Source: Limnohabitans sp.
GTDB taxonomy: Bacteria > Pseudomonadota > Gammaproteobacteria > Burkholderiales > Burkholderiaceae_C
DNA: 8,658 bases
Assembly (NCBI GenBank): GCA_024641725.1
Contig: JAHECM010000143.1
Coordinates: 1-8,658 of the forward strand
Direction: 5' to 3'
Under the pieces are notes generated by a model. It saw nothing but the letters and a program-made list of their open reading frames with translations, was not told where the DNA came from and did not search any database. Numbering within the stretch: the first letter of the stretch is position 1; each line of letters starts with the position of its first letter. The position numbers and the translations under genes were made by a program. Positions 1 through 5,877 of the stretch are shown piece after piece.

Positions 1-123
1 GCCTGGGTCGGGCACTTCGTTTTCGAGAAGAACAAACCCGCCAGCTTCAAACGCCCGCTCTACAGCTTCATGGGCGACTGGGTCATGTACAAGGACATCT
101 GGACCGGCAAGATCAAGTTTTAA
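1..123 (+). CDS. DUF962 / Mpo1-like family protein, C-terminal end only
   Basis: Frame 1 is open from the first base and ends with TAA at 121-123, giving the last 40 residues of a protein that begins upstream of the window. The visible tail contains AWVGHFVFEKN, then RPLYSFMGDWVMYKDIW and a basic end (GKIKF). This matches the conserved C-terminus of the DUF962 family: a His in a membrane-proximal WVGHFxFE motif, then PLYSxxGDxxM. Yeast Mpo1 (YGL010w) of this family is a 2-hydroxy fatty acid dioxygenase acting in alpha-oxidation. The bacterial members are small membrane proteins whose substrate is mostly unproven, so the reaction here is inferred from family only. No obvious terminator follows; the next 289 bases carry repeats. 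Confidence 0.8.
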   Translation, partial: AWVGHFVFEKNKPASFKRPLYSFMGDWVMYKDIWTGKIKF

Positions 124-144
124 CGCGCTCAGATCCGGCATGAC

Positions 145-178
145 TGGACTGTCACGTCGCTGCGCTCCTCGCAGTGAC
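145..178 (-). repeat. Dispersed intergenic hairpin repeat, copy 1
   Basis: Read on the minus strand, this 34-base stretch starts GTCACTGCGAGGAGCGCAGC and ends CAGTCCA. It differs from the copy at 5831-5864 at only two positions. On the plus strand, GTCAC pairs with GTGAC at the far end and TGCG pairs with CGCA inside, leaving a CTCCT loop and a 5-base bulge. Such hairpin-forming units around a GCGAGGAGCG core recur between genes in many proteobacteria. No function is evident here. Confidence 0.75.
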
Positions 179-252
179 AGAAAAGAGGTACTCAGTATCC
201 TCACAGGCCAGTGCACTGATAAGCCGGGCCATAGTAGAACCAGCACATTGCC

Positions 253-317
253 GTCATCGTGAGGAGCGAAGCGACGTGGCGATCCATGGATTGCCACGCT
301 GCGCTCGCAATGGCGAC
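253..317 (+). repeat. Dispersed repeat, copy 2 facing a degenerate inverted copy
   Basis: Bases 253-286 are a diverged forward copy of the 34-base unit (core GAGGAGCGAAGCGACGTGG). Bases 287-317 are a shorter, degenerate copy in the opposite orientation, visible as GGATTGCCACGCTGCGCTCG. The two meet head to head with no gap at a CCATGG centre, so GTGGCGATCC faces GGATTGCCAC. The transcript could fold into one long imperfect hairpin. The short open frame across this stretch (259-447) is a by-product of the repeat and looks non-coding. Confidence 0.7.
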
Positions 318-380
318 TCAATTCGCGGCGCTTGAACTGACGACCCAAAGGCCGCTGCGACCGACAAGACGCAGCCGAGG

Positions 381-401
381 CCGCTGTGCAGAGAACAGCG
401 G
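381..401 (-). terminator. Candidate terminator after the YihY gene
   Basis: CCGCTGT at 381-387 pairs perfectly with ACAGCGG at 395-401 around a 7-base loop. The hairpin begins about 11 bases beyond the YihY stop codon on the minus strand. A second imperfect hairpin follows (350-359 with 370-382, including GCTGCG/CGCAGC). Neither has a clear T tract, so a classical intrinsic terminator is only possible; transcript-end protection is an alternative. Confidence 0.4.
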
Positions 402-412
402 GCGCTTTGTGG

Positions 413-1660
413 CTAGGCCATTCGCGGCAAAGCCTGCGCCACCGTGACCTGATCGAGCCGGGTAGCTGTCCAGAAGGGGTCGCTGGCCGAGGGGCGCTGC
501 ACCAGCAGGCGGTCGGCCAAGGGGGCCAACAAGGTGAGCTCTAAATTGGCCAAGAGCACATAACGCGACTCGAGCGCACCCCCTTCGTCGCGCAGCAAAC
601 CGACCCAGTCCAGCTGCTTCAAACTCCCCAGCACCAAGGCCAACTCACGCGGCTCAACCCGCATTTGTTGGCTCAAAGCCTGAAGCGTCAAACCCTTGCT
701 TGGCGCATGGCGCACCGCTTGCAACGCCGCCAGCGCCTCCAGCGCCAAGCGAAACGTCCAGCCCGCGCCCTCGGCCTTGCGCCAGGGCTGACGCCCCAGA
801 TCGGGCAAGCTGGCCGCCATGACCGAGCCTAATAACACGATGGCCCAAGCCACATAAATCCAGACCAGCAAAATCGGCACCGCTGCAAACGCGCCATAAA
901 TGGCCGAGTACGTTGGGATCTGGGTCAGGTACACCGCCAGCAGCTTTTTGGCCAACTCCAGCGTGAGCCCGGCCATCAGGCCCGCTGTGATGGCGTGCCG
1001 CCAACGCACCCGGGTGTAGGGCACATAAAAATACAGGCCACTCACGCAGGCCACCAGCAGCAAGAATTCAAAGCTGTCCAAAAACCAACGCACAAACCCG
1101 GGCAGCACATCCACCACGTCGCTCGACGCCGACACCACATAGGACGTGATGGCCAAGCTGGCCCCCAAAAACAGCGGTCCCAGCGTGATGGCCGACCAGT
1201 ACAGCAAAATGCGCTGGGCCAAGGGGCGCTGCCGGTTGACGCGCCAAATTTGGCCCAGCGTGCGCTCGATGGTGACCATCAAAGTCACCGCCGTGAACAA
1301 CAAGGCGGCCACGCCCACCACGCCCAGGCGGCTGGCTTTGCGAGAAAACTGCGTCAAATACCCCAACACTTGGCGCGCAATGCTCTCAGGCACCAAGCTG
1401 TCCACCAGCCAGCGCTGGATCGTGTCTTGGAACTTGCCAAAAATCGGGAACGCCGAAAACACCGCCAAACCCACGGTGAACAGCGGCACCAAGGCCAGCA
1501 CGGTGGTGAAGGTGAGCGAACTGGCGCTCACGCCCAAGCGGGCGTCGCGAAAGCGGCCCGCCAAAATGCCGGCCATTTGCCGCCAGGGCACATCGGCGAG
1601 CTCTTGCCACCAGTTTTGGGCGTTTTCACGCCAAGTGGACTTGCTTGTGGTCAGTTGCAT
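413..1660 (-). CDS. YihY/BrkB family inner-membrane protein
   Basis: The protein has 415 residues from the chosen ATG at 1658-1660, which gives MQLTTSKSTW. An in-frame ATG 13 codons upstream (1697-1699) would run into the start of the divergent gene and adds residues not typical of the family. Family signatures are clear: SASSLTFTTVLALVPLFTV, FPIFGKFQ, the IPTYSAIYGAFAAVPILLVWIY segment, and about six membrane spans in the first 300 residues. E. coli YihY is about 290 residues. The extra C-terminal ~110 residues are soluble and contain a winged-helix-like stretch (LTLQALSQQMRVEPRELALVLGSL). The family was once called ribonuclease BN by mistake; it is an inner-membrane protein of uncertain function. 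The gene stands alone on this strand. Confidence 0.88.
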   Translation of the reverse strand: MQLTTSKSTWRENAQNWWQELADVPWRQMAGILAGRFRDARLGVSASSLTFTTVLALVPLFTVGLAVFSAFPIFGKFQDTIQRWLVDSLVPESIARQVLGYLTQFSRKASRLGVVGVAALLFTAVTLMVTIERTLGQIWRVNRQRPLAQRILLYWSAITLGPLFLGASLAITSYVVSASSDVVDVLPGFVRWFLDSFEFLLLVACVSGLYFYVPYTRVRWRHAITAGLMAGLTLELAKKLLAVYLTQIPTYSAIYGAFAAVPILLVWIYVAWAIVLLGSVMAASLPDLGRQPWRKAEGAGWTFRLALEALAALQAVRHAPSKGLTLQALSQQMRVEPRELALVLGSLKQLDWVGLLRDEGGALESRYVLLANLELTLLAPLADRLLVQRPSASDPFWTATRLDQVTVAQALPRMA

Positions 1661-1672
1661 GCCCGGTATGAT
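1645..1672 (+). promoter_or_regulatory. Candidate promoter for the DUF2069 operon
   Basis: TATGAT at 1667-1672 matches five of six bases of a sigma-70 -10 box. A weak TTGTGG lies at 1645-1650 with a 16-base spacer. Transcription would begin about 7 bases downstream, practically at the ATG at 1682, giving a leaderless or very short leader. The box overlaps the start region of the divergent YihY gene. The call rests on sequence similarity alone. Confidence 0.28.
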
Positions 1673-1681
1673 GCCACCGCC

Positions 1682-2116
1682 ATGAACCTGATCTCCCACA
1701 ACTCTTCTTTGCGCATCGAATTCACCCGCTGGCTGGCCGTGGGCAGCTTGCTTGGCCTGATCGTCCTCGGCTTGGCTTGGGAGCTGTGGATCGCCCCGCT
1801 GCGTCCGGGCGGCACTTGGTTGGCCATCAAAGTCTTGCCCTTGTGTCTGCCTTTGGCCGGCTTGCTGAAAAACCGCATGTACACCTACCGCTGGGTCAGC
1901 CTGGTGATCTGGCTGTACTTCACCGAAGCCTGTGTGCGCGGCTGGAGCGACCCCTGGCCCTCACGCGGCCTGGCCTGGCTTGAAGGCGTGCTGTGCCTGC
2001 TGCTGTTCGTGGCCTGCACCTACCATGTGCGCTGGCGCTTTCAGGCGGTGCGCGCTGCTGCAGCGGCTCAGACTGAACCCACGGCACCAGCCGCTGACCG
2101 AGAGGTAGTCCAATGA
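1682..2116 (+). CDS. DUF2069 small integral membrane protein
   Basis: The protein has 144 residues starting MNLISHNSSLRIEF at the ATG at 1682. The frame stays open far upstream to 995, but that part is only the antisense of YihY. Four hydrophobic segments are visible at about residues 17-38, 46-63, 69-84 and 97-113. The family hallmarks are the LPLCLPLAGLLKNRMYTYRW stretch joining spans 2 and 3, then the WLYFTE motif. The last ~25 residues are Ala/Thr/Pro-rich and look disordered. DUF2069 is found in beta- and gammaproteobacteria and has no established function. The stop codon overlaps the next start (ATGA at 2113-2116), which points to coupled translation with the FAD oxidase. From memory, related genomes often carry a wrbA quinone oxidoreductase next to this gene; none is present here. 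Confidence 0.88.
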   Translation: MNLISHNSSLRIEFTRWLAVGSLLGLIVLGLAWELWIAPLRPGGTWLAIKVLPLCLPLAGLLKNRMYTYRWVSLVIWLYFTEACVRGWSDPWPSRGLAWLEGVLCLLLFVACTYHVRWRFQAVRAAAAAQTEPTAPAADREVVQ

Positions 2117-3552
2117 ACCCGCACCAAGCGCTGAAGGATCAACTGCGTCAGATTTGCGGCGCCGCCAACGTCCATACCCACGACGACCCTGGTGCCGACT
2201 TGAGCGCCTGGGAACAAGACTGGCGCAAACGCAGCCGGGGCCACGCCTTGGCCGTGGTGCGCCCAGGCAACACCGCCGAGGTCGCCGCTGTGGTCAAGGC
2301 CTGCGCCGCCACCCCGGGCGTGTCCATCGTGCCGCAAGGCGGCAACACCGGTCTGGTGGTTGGCGGTGTGCCCGACAGCTCAGGCAGCCAAGTGGTGCTC
2401 AGCCTGACGCGCATGAACGCGGTGCGCGCCATCGACCCCGACAACCTGACCCTCACGGCAGAGGCCGGCTGCGTGCTGCACTCGGTGCAAGACGCGGCAG
2501 AACAAGCCGGGTTCTTGTTCCCGCTGAGCTTGGCCGCCGAAGGCAGCTGCACCCTGGGCGGCAATTTGGGCACCAACGCGGGCGGCACCCAAGTGCTGCG
2601 CTACGGCAACACCCGTGACCTGTGCCTGGGCCTGGAAGTCGTCACCGCCCAGGGCGAGGTCTGGCACGGCCTGACCGGACTGCGCAAAGACAACACCGGC
2701 TACGACCTGCGCCACCTGATGATCGGCAGCGAAGGCACGCTGGGCATCATCACCGCCGCCACCATGAAGCTCACCCCCCTGCCCGCCGCGCAGCTGACCG
2801 CCTGGGCTGCCGTGCCCAGCATGCAAGCGGCGGTGCAACTGCTTGGCTTGGCCCACCGCCTGCTCGGCCCCGGCCTGACCGGTTTCGAGGTCATGGGCCA
2901 GTTCGCGCTCAGCCTGGTGGACAAGCACTACCCCCAGCAACGCGTGCCGTTTTTCAAAGAGAGCCCCTGGTGCGTGCTGCTGGAAAACTCCGACTCCGAG
3001 AACGAACACCACGCGCGCAGCCAGTTTGAAGCCCTGCTGGAGGCCGCCTTAGAGCAAGGCTGCGTGAGCGACGCCGTGGTCGCAGAAAACATCGCTCAAG
3101 CTCGGGCGCTGTGGCACATCCGCGAAAGCATTCCGATGGCGCAAGCCGACGAGGGCTTGAACATCAAGCACGACATCAGCATCCCGGTCTCGCGCATCCC
3201 AGCCTTTGTGGCCGAGACCGACGCCCTGCTCGCGCAAGCCATCCCCGGCGTACGCCTGGTGGACTTTGGCCACCTGGGCGACGGCAACTTGCACTACAAC
3301 GTGCAAGCCCCTGCCGGCGCCGATGGCCCGGCCTTCTTGCGCGACTTTGAAGAACGCGTGAACACCCTGGTGTTTGACCAAGTGGCCCAGTTCAAGGGCT
3401 CTATCAGCGCTGAGCACGGCGTGGGCGAACTCAAAGCCCACAAACTGCCGCACTACAAAGACCCCACCGCGCTGGCCATGATGCACGCCATCAAACACGC
3501 GCTGGACCCCCACAAGCTGCTCAACCCCGGCAAAGTGCTGCCCCGGGCATGA
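2113..3552 (+). CDS. FAD-binding oxidase, GlcD / D-2-hydroxyacid dehydrogenase type
   Basis: The protein has 479 residues, normal for this family. An AGAGG ribosome binding site (about 2100-2104) lies 8 bases before the ATG. The N-terminal half is a PCMH-type FAD domain: PQGGNTGLVVGG (residues 74-85) is the pyrophosphate loop, followed by TLGGNLGTNAGG (147-158) and GSEGTLGIIT (205-214). The C-terminal half is the FAD-oxidase C domain: RESIP (337-341), KHD (352-354), GHLGDGNLHYN (386-396) and SAEHGVG (432-438). The His and Glu residues of the last two motifs form the metal and substrate site in D-2-hydroxyglutarate and D-lactate dehydrogenases. It likely oxidises a D-2-hydroxyacid to the 2-oxoacid and passes electrons on to a carrier. 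The sequence alone does not tell D-2-hydroxyglutarate, D-lactate or glycolate apart. No GlcE/GlcF subunits are adjacent, which argues against a classical glycolate oxidase complex. It overlaps both neighbours by 4 bases. Confidence 0.9.
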   Translation: MNPHQALKDQLRQICGAANVHTHDDPGADLSAWEQDWRKRSRGHALAVVRPGNTAEVAAVVKACAATPGVSIVPQGGNTGLVVGGVPDSSGSQVVLSLTRMNAVRAIDPDNLTLTAEAGCVLHSVQDAAEQAGFLFPLSLAAEGSCTLGGNLGTNAGGTQVLRYGNTRDLCLGLEVVTAQGEVWHGLTGLRKDNTGYDLRHLMIGSEGTLGIITAATMKLTPLPAAQLTAWAAVPSMQAAVQLLGLAHRLLGPGLTGFEVMGQFALSLVDKHYPQQRVPFFKESPWCVLLENSDSENEHHARSQFEALLEAALEQGCVSDAVVAENIAQARALWHIRESIPMAQADEGLNIKHDISIPVSRIPAFVAETDALLAQAIPGVRLVDFGHLGDGNLHYNVQAPAGADGPAFLRDFEERVNTLVFDQVAQFKGSISAEHGVGELKAHKLPHYKDPTALAMMHAIKHALDPHKLLNPGKVLPRA

Positions 3553-4178
3553 CCGCCCCCACAAGGAACAGCGTGCAATCTGCCAGCGACGAATGGTTCG
3601 ACGAAGCGTATTACCAACGCTACTACTTCGACAAAAAAACCAGCGTGATCGACCCCCAACACCTGCAGCGCTTGGGCACCTTTGTGTGCAGCTACCTGCA
3701 GTACCTGCGCGTGCCCGTCAGACGCGTGCTCGACATGGGCTGCGGCATCGGGCTGTGGCGCGGCGTGGTGGCCCAACACTTTCCAGACGCCCAATACCAC
3801 GGCGTGGAGTACAGCGACTACCTGTGCCAGCGCTACGGCTGGGAACGCGGCTCGGTGCTGGATTACAGCAGCCCCGAGCCCTATGACCTGGTGATATGCC
3901 AAGGCGTGCTGCCCTACCTGAGCGCCGCCGACCTGCAGCCCGCCCTGCACAACCTGGCCCGCCTGAGCCGGGGCGCGCTCTACCTCGAAGCCGTGGCCCG
4001 TGAGGACTATGAGCGCGACACCATCGACGAAAACCTGACCGACCCCCGCCTGTTTCGCCACCGCGCTCAGCTGTACCGCCGCGGCCTGGCCCACGGCTTC
4101 AGCGCGCTGGGCGGCGGCCTGTGGCTGAGCGAACACGCCGAAGTGCCCCTGTTTGAGCTGGAAAACCCGCAGGGGTGA
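3549..4178 (+). CDS. Class I SAM-dependent methyltransferase, substrate unknown
   Basis: The protein has 209 residues. Its ATG overlaps the stop codon of the FAD oxidase (ATGA at 3549-3552). The Rossmann-type SAM fold is evident: motif I VLDMGCGIGLW (residues 60-70), the acidic residue after strand 2 in YHGVEYSD (E87), and the motif IV-like YDLVICQGVLPYL (112-124). The N-terminal ~50 residues are rich in aromatic and charged residues (EWFDEAYYQRYYFDKK) and lack a membrane segment, so the enzyme should be cytosolic. The C-terminal part (150-209) has no recognisable substrate-binding domain. The layout resembles small-molecule methyltransferases more than tRNA or rRNA enzymes, but this is inference. 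Coupling to the oxidase may mean shared expression rather than a shared pathway. Confidence 0.85.
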   Translation: MTAPTRNSVQSASDEWFDEAYYQRYYFDKKTSVIDPQHLQRLGTFVCSYLQYLRVPVRRVLDMGCGIGLWRGVVAQHFPDAQYHGVEYSDYLCQRYGWERGSVLDYSSPEPYDLVICQGVLPYLSAADLQPALHNLARLSRGALYLEAVAREDYERDTIDENLTDPRLFRHRAQLYRRGLAHGFSALGGGLWLSEHAEVPLFELENPQG

Positions 4179-4200
4179 TGCTGGGCACTGACACGCGGTG

Positions 4201-4225
4201 ATTTGTACGCAATCTGCGTATAATT
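4201..4225 (+). promoter_or_regulatory. Promoter and palindromic operator of the higBA cassette
   Basis: A perfect -10 box TATAAT lies at 4219-4224. The inverted repeat TACGCA-ATC-TGCGTA (4206-4220) runs into it; outer pairs at 4203/4223, 4204/4222 and 4201/4225 extend the symmetry imperfectly. No good -35 box sits at the right distance. An operator over the -10 box is the usual arrangement for autorepression by an Xre-type antitoxin, so HigA is the likely binder (inference). Transcription would start at about 4230-4232, next to the toxin ATG, giving an essentially leaderless transcript. Confidence 0.7.
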
Positions 4226-4231
4226 AAATCC

Positions 4232-4569
4232 ATGAAAGCCCTCTTCGTTGAGTTACCGGCATTCGAGCGATACAGACCCTGTATTTGAGCGATGACGCCT
4301 ATCGAGCGCTTCAAAACGAGATGCTCAAAGCGCCAGAGGCGGGTGATGTCATCACAGGAACGGGCGGCTTGCGAAAAATCCGGCACGCAGACGCCAAACG
4401 CGGCAAGGGCAAGCGAGGCGGATTGAGGGTGATCTATTTCTGGTGGGAATCAAGGCGCCAATTTTGGCTTTTCACCCTTTACGACAAAGATGAACTGGAA
4501 GATCTCACGCCCAAAGACCGGACAGCCTTGAAATCAATGCTCAGGCAAGAACTGGAGAACAGAGAATGA
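4232..4569 (+). pseudogene. higB: HigB2-like RelE-fold toxin gene, broken by a -1 frameshift
   Basis: From the ATG at 4232 the frame reads MKALFVELPAFERYRP, the standard N-terminus of HigB2-type toxins, then hits TGA at 4286-4288. The rest of the toxin lies in another frame (4279-4569): LYLSDDAYRALQNEM, GTGGLRKIRHADAKRGKGKRGGLRVIYFWW and FWLFTLYDKDEL. Stepping back one base at CCC (4277-4279) joins the two parts into a 112-residue protein of normal family length with all conserved blocks. The simplest cause is loss of one C from an original CCCC run. Intact members cleave mRNA at the ribosome and are neutralised by HigA. A TTG at 4285 could start a shortened protein lacking the first ~17 residues, including the first beta strand, which is unlikely to be active. 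A sequencing error in the C run is the main alternative. The stop overlaps the antitoxin start (ATGA at 4566-4569). Confidence 0.85.
4554..4557 (+). promoter_or_regulatory. Ribosome binding site of the antitoxin gene
   Basis: GGAG lies 8 bases before the antitoxin ATG at 4566, inside the toxin frame. It lets the antitoxin be translated on its own, which matters because ribosomes reading the broken toxin frame stop at 4288, well upstream. Confidence 0.6.
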
Positions 4570-4880
4570 AACGCAATTTATTCACTGAAATGGCTGAAGG
4601 CTTTGATGCCTTGGCCAAACAACGCCAGGGCAAAGTCACCTTGCGCACCGTCGAACTCAGCACCCCACCCGCGCCTGTTGTCAGCGCAGACGAACTCAAG
4701 GCCATCCGAGAAAAACTCAAACTTTCGCGACCTGTCTTTGCGCATTATTTGCGCACCAACCCCAGAACACTGGAAAATTGGGAGCAAGGCCGCGCCAAAC
4801 CCAATGCGCAGGCCGCCCTCTTGATCCATCTGGTCGATCGCTACCCCGACACCGTGACTCGTCTGGCTTCTGTGTCATGA
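4566..4880 (+). CDS. higA: HigA2-like antitoxin with Xre-type DNA-binding domain
   Basis: The protein has 104 residues. Residues 1-40 are polar and probably flexible (MKRNLFTEMAEGFDALAKQR, then TVELSTPPAPVV). Residues 41-104 form the helix-turn-helix domain: SADELKAIREKLKLSRPVFAHYL, then TNPRTLENWEQGRAKPNAQA as turn and recognition helix, then a leucine-rich end. This arrangement matches Vibrio cholerae HigA2, whose disordered N-terminus neutralises the toxin while the helix-turn-helix represses the operon. The palindrome at 4206-4220 is the probable operator. The frame is complete with no damage. With the toxin frame broken, the gene may persist as a solitary regulator or as protection against related toxins (inference). 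The cassette is visibly richer in A and T than the genes on either side, which fits acquisition by transfer. Confidence 0.9.
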   Translation: MKRNLFTEMAEGFDALAKQRQGKVTLRTVELSTPPAPVVSADELKAIREKLKLSRPVFAHYLRTNPRTLENWEQGRAKPNAQAALLIHLVDRYPDTVTRLASVS

Positions 4881-4979
4881 AGAAGTCCAACGCCCAAGGG
4901 ACTGACCCTCAAAAGTCGCAGGGCTCACCCAAATGGGAATTCTCAATAATGAGCGTGGCATAACGTAAACTGCCCACCC
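4881..4979 (+). other. Gap between higA and thyA, no clear signal
   Basis: I find no convincing terminator for higA and no strong promoter for thyA. AGGG/CCCT (4898-4910) and CTCA/TGAG (4942-4953) could form only weak 4-bp stems. TAAACT at 4966-4971 is a poor -10 candidate without a matching -35. A five-codon frame (4949-4963) begins ATGAGCG, as thyA itself does, but is too short to call a gene. Confidence 0.4.
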
Positions 4980-5819
4980 ATGAGCGCCACCCTCCGCCCC
5001 ATCCGCAGTCAATACGAAGATTTCATGCGCCACGTCTACACGACGGGCGTGCAAAAAGGCGACCGCACCGGCACCGGCACGCGCAGCGTGTTTGGCCACC
5101 AAATGCGGTTTGACCTGAATGAAGGCTTTCCGCTGGTCACCACCAAAAAGGTCTTTTTGAAGGCCATCATCGTGGAGCTGCTGTGGTTTTTGCGAGGCGA
5201 CAGCAACGTCAAATGGCTGCAAGAGCGCGGTTGCTCCATCTGGGACGAGTGGGCGCGCGAGGACGGTTCGCTGGGCCCCGTTTATGGGGTGCAGTGGCGC
5301 AACTGGCCCACGCCCGGTGGTGGCCACATTGACCAAATCCAGCAGGTCATGGACACCCTCAAGAGCAGCCCGGACTCGCGCCGCATCATCGTGAGCGCCT
5401 GGAACGTGGCCGAACTCGACCAAATGGCGCTGATGCCCTGCCACGCGTTTTTTCAGTTTTATGTGGCACCGCCACAAGCCCCTGGGCAAAAGGCCAAACT
5501 GAGCTGCCAGCTGTACCAACGCAGCGCCGACATTTTTTTGGGCGTGCCCTTCAACATTGCCAGCTACGCGCTGCTCACGCACATGGTGGCGCAGCAGTGC
5601 GACATGGATGTGGGGGACTTCATTTGGACCGGGGGCGACTGCCACATTTACAGCAACCACCACGCGCAGGTGGAACTGCAACTGAGCCGCCAGCCCATGG
5701 CCTACCCCACCCTGCACATCAAGCGCAAGCCCGATTCGATCTTTGACTACGCCTACGAAGACTTCGAGGTCCTCGGCTACGAATGCCACCCCGCCATCAA
5801 AGCGCCGGTGGCCGTTTGA
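4980..5819 (+). CDS. thyA: Thymidylate synthase ThyA
   Basis: ThyA methylates dUMP to dTMP with 5,10-methylene-tetrahydrofolate, releasing dihydrofolate; it is a cytosolic homodimer. The protein has 279 residues against 264 in E. coli. Part of the difference is a short insertion after the active site (VAPPQAPGQKAKL, about 162-174). Seen directly: RTGTGTRSVFGHQMRFDL (29-46), FPLVTTKKVFLKAIIVELLWFLRG (50-73), catalytic Cys154 in LMPCHAFFQFYV, the phosphate-binding QRSAD (Arg181), Asn192 in PFNIASYALL, and CHIYSNH (222 His, 224 Tyr). All key residues are present, so it should be active. No strong Shine-Dalgarno sequence precedes the ATG. folA follows 58 bases later on the same strand and uses the dihydrofolate made here. 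Confidence 0.98.
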   Translation: MSATLRPIRSQYEDFMRHVYTTGVQKGDRTGTGTRSVFGHQMRFDLNEGFPLVTTKKVFLKAIIVELLWFLRGDSNVKWLQERGCSIWDEWAREDGSLGPVYGVQWRNWPTPGGGHIDQIQQVMDTLKSSPDSRRIIVSAWNVAELDQMALMPCHAFFQFYVAPPQAPGQKAKLSCQLYQRSADIFLGVPFNIASYALLTHMVAQQCDMDVGDFIWTGGDCHIYSNHHAQVELQLSRQPMAYPTLHIKRKPDSIFDYAYEDFEVLGYECHPAIKAPVAV

Positions 5820-5830
5820 CGCGCCCTGCC

Positions 5831-5864
5831 GTCACTGCGAGGAGCGCAGCGATGTGGCAGTCCA
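5831..5864 (+). repeat. Dispersed intergenic hairpin repeat, copy 3
   Basis: This 34-base unit (GTCACTGCGAGGAGCGCAGC, ending CAGTCCA) fills most of the thyA-folA gap. It matches the minus-strand copy at 145-178 at 32 of 34 positions. GTCAC pairs with GTGGC through one G-U wobble and TGCG pairs with CGCA, so the hairpin is kept. It ends 13 bases before the folA ATG and could affect thyA transcript ends or folA expression (inference). Confidence 0.78.
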
Positions 5865-5877
5865 CCCAGCCTGATTT

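Noticed and set aside
145..317. CRISPR-like array
   Set aside because: Copies are irregularly spaced, in opposite orientations and too few. They are a dispersed hairpin repeat.
259..447. 62-codon open frame in the gap before YihY
   Set aside because: It is built from the dispersed repeat and hairpins, has no ribosome binding site, and runs into the YihY 3' end.
995..1681. Long plus-strand open frame leading into the DUF2069 gene
   Set aside because: It is antisense to YihY and its translation is a low-complexity His/Gln/Arg mix with no family features. DUF2069 begins cleanly at 1682.
2380..3012. 210-codon minus-strand open frame over the FAD oxidase
   Set aside because: It is a shadow of the plus-strand gene, rich in Gly/Gln/Ala with no domain.
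3453..4136. 227-codon minus-strand open frame over the methyltransferase
   Set aside because: Its Ala/Val/His/Gln-rich antisense composition lacks motifs, whereas the plus strand has a clear SAM fold.
4949..4963. Five-codon leader peptide upstream of thyA
   Set aside because: It is too short, with no ribosome binding site and no attenuator hairpin pair.
4179..4979. Insertion sequence or integron-type boundaries around the toxin-antitoxin cassette
   Set aside because: I looked for flanking direct or inverted repeats and a recombinase and saw none. Transfer is suggested only by base composition and gene type.
4875..5789. 304-codon minus-strand open frame over thyA
   Set aside because: It mirrors thyA exactly, has a composition typical of antisense of GC-rich genes, and shows no recognisable domain. 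ThyA has all its catalytic residues.
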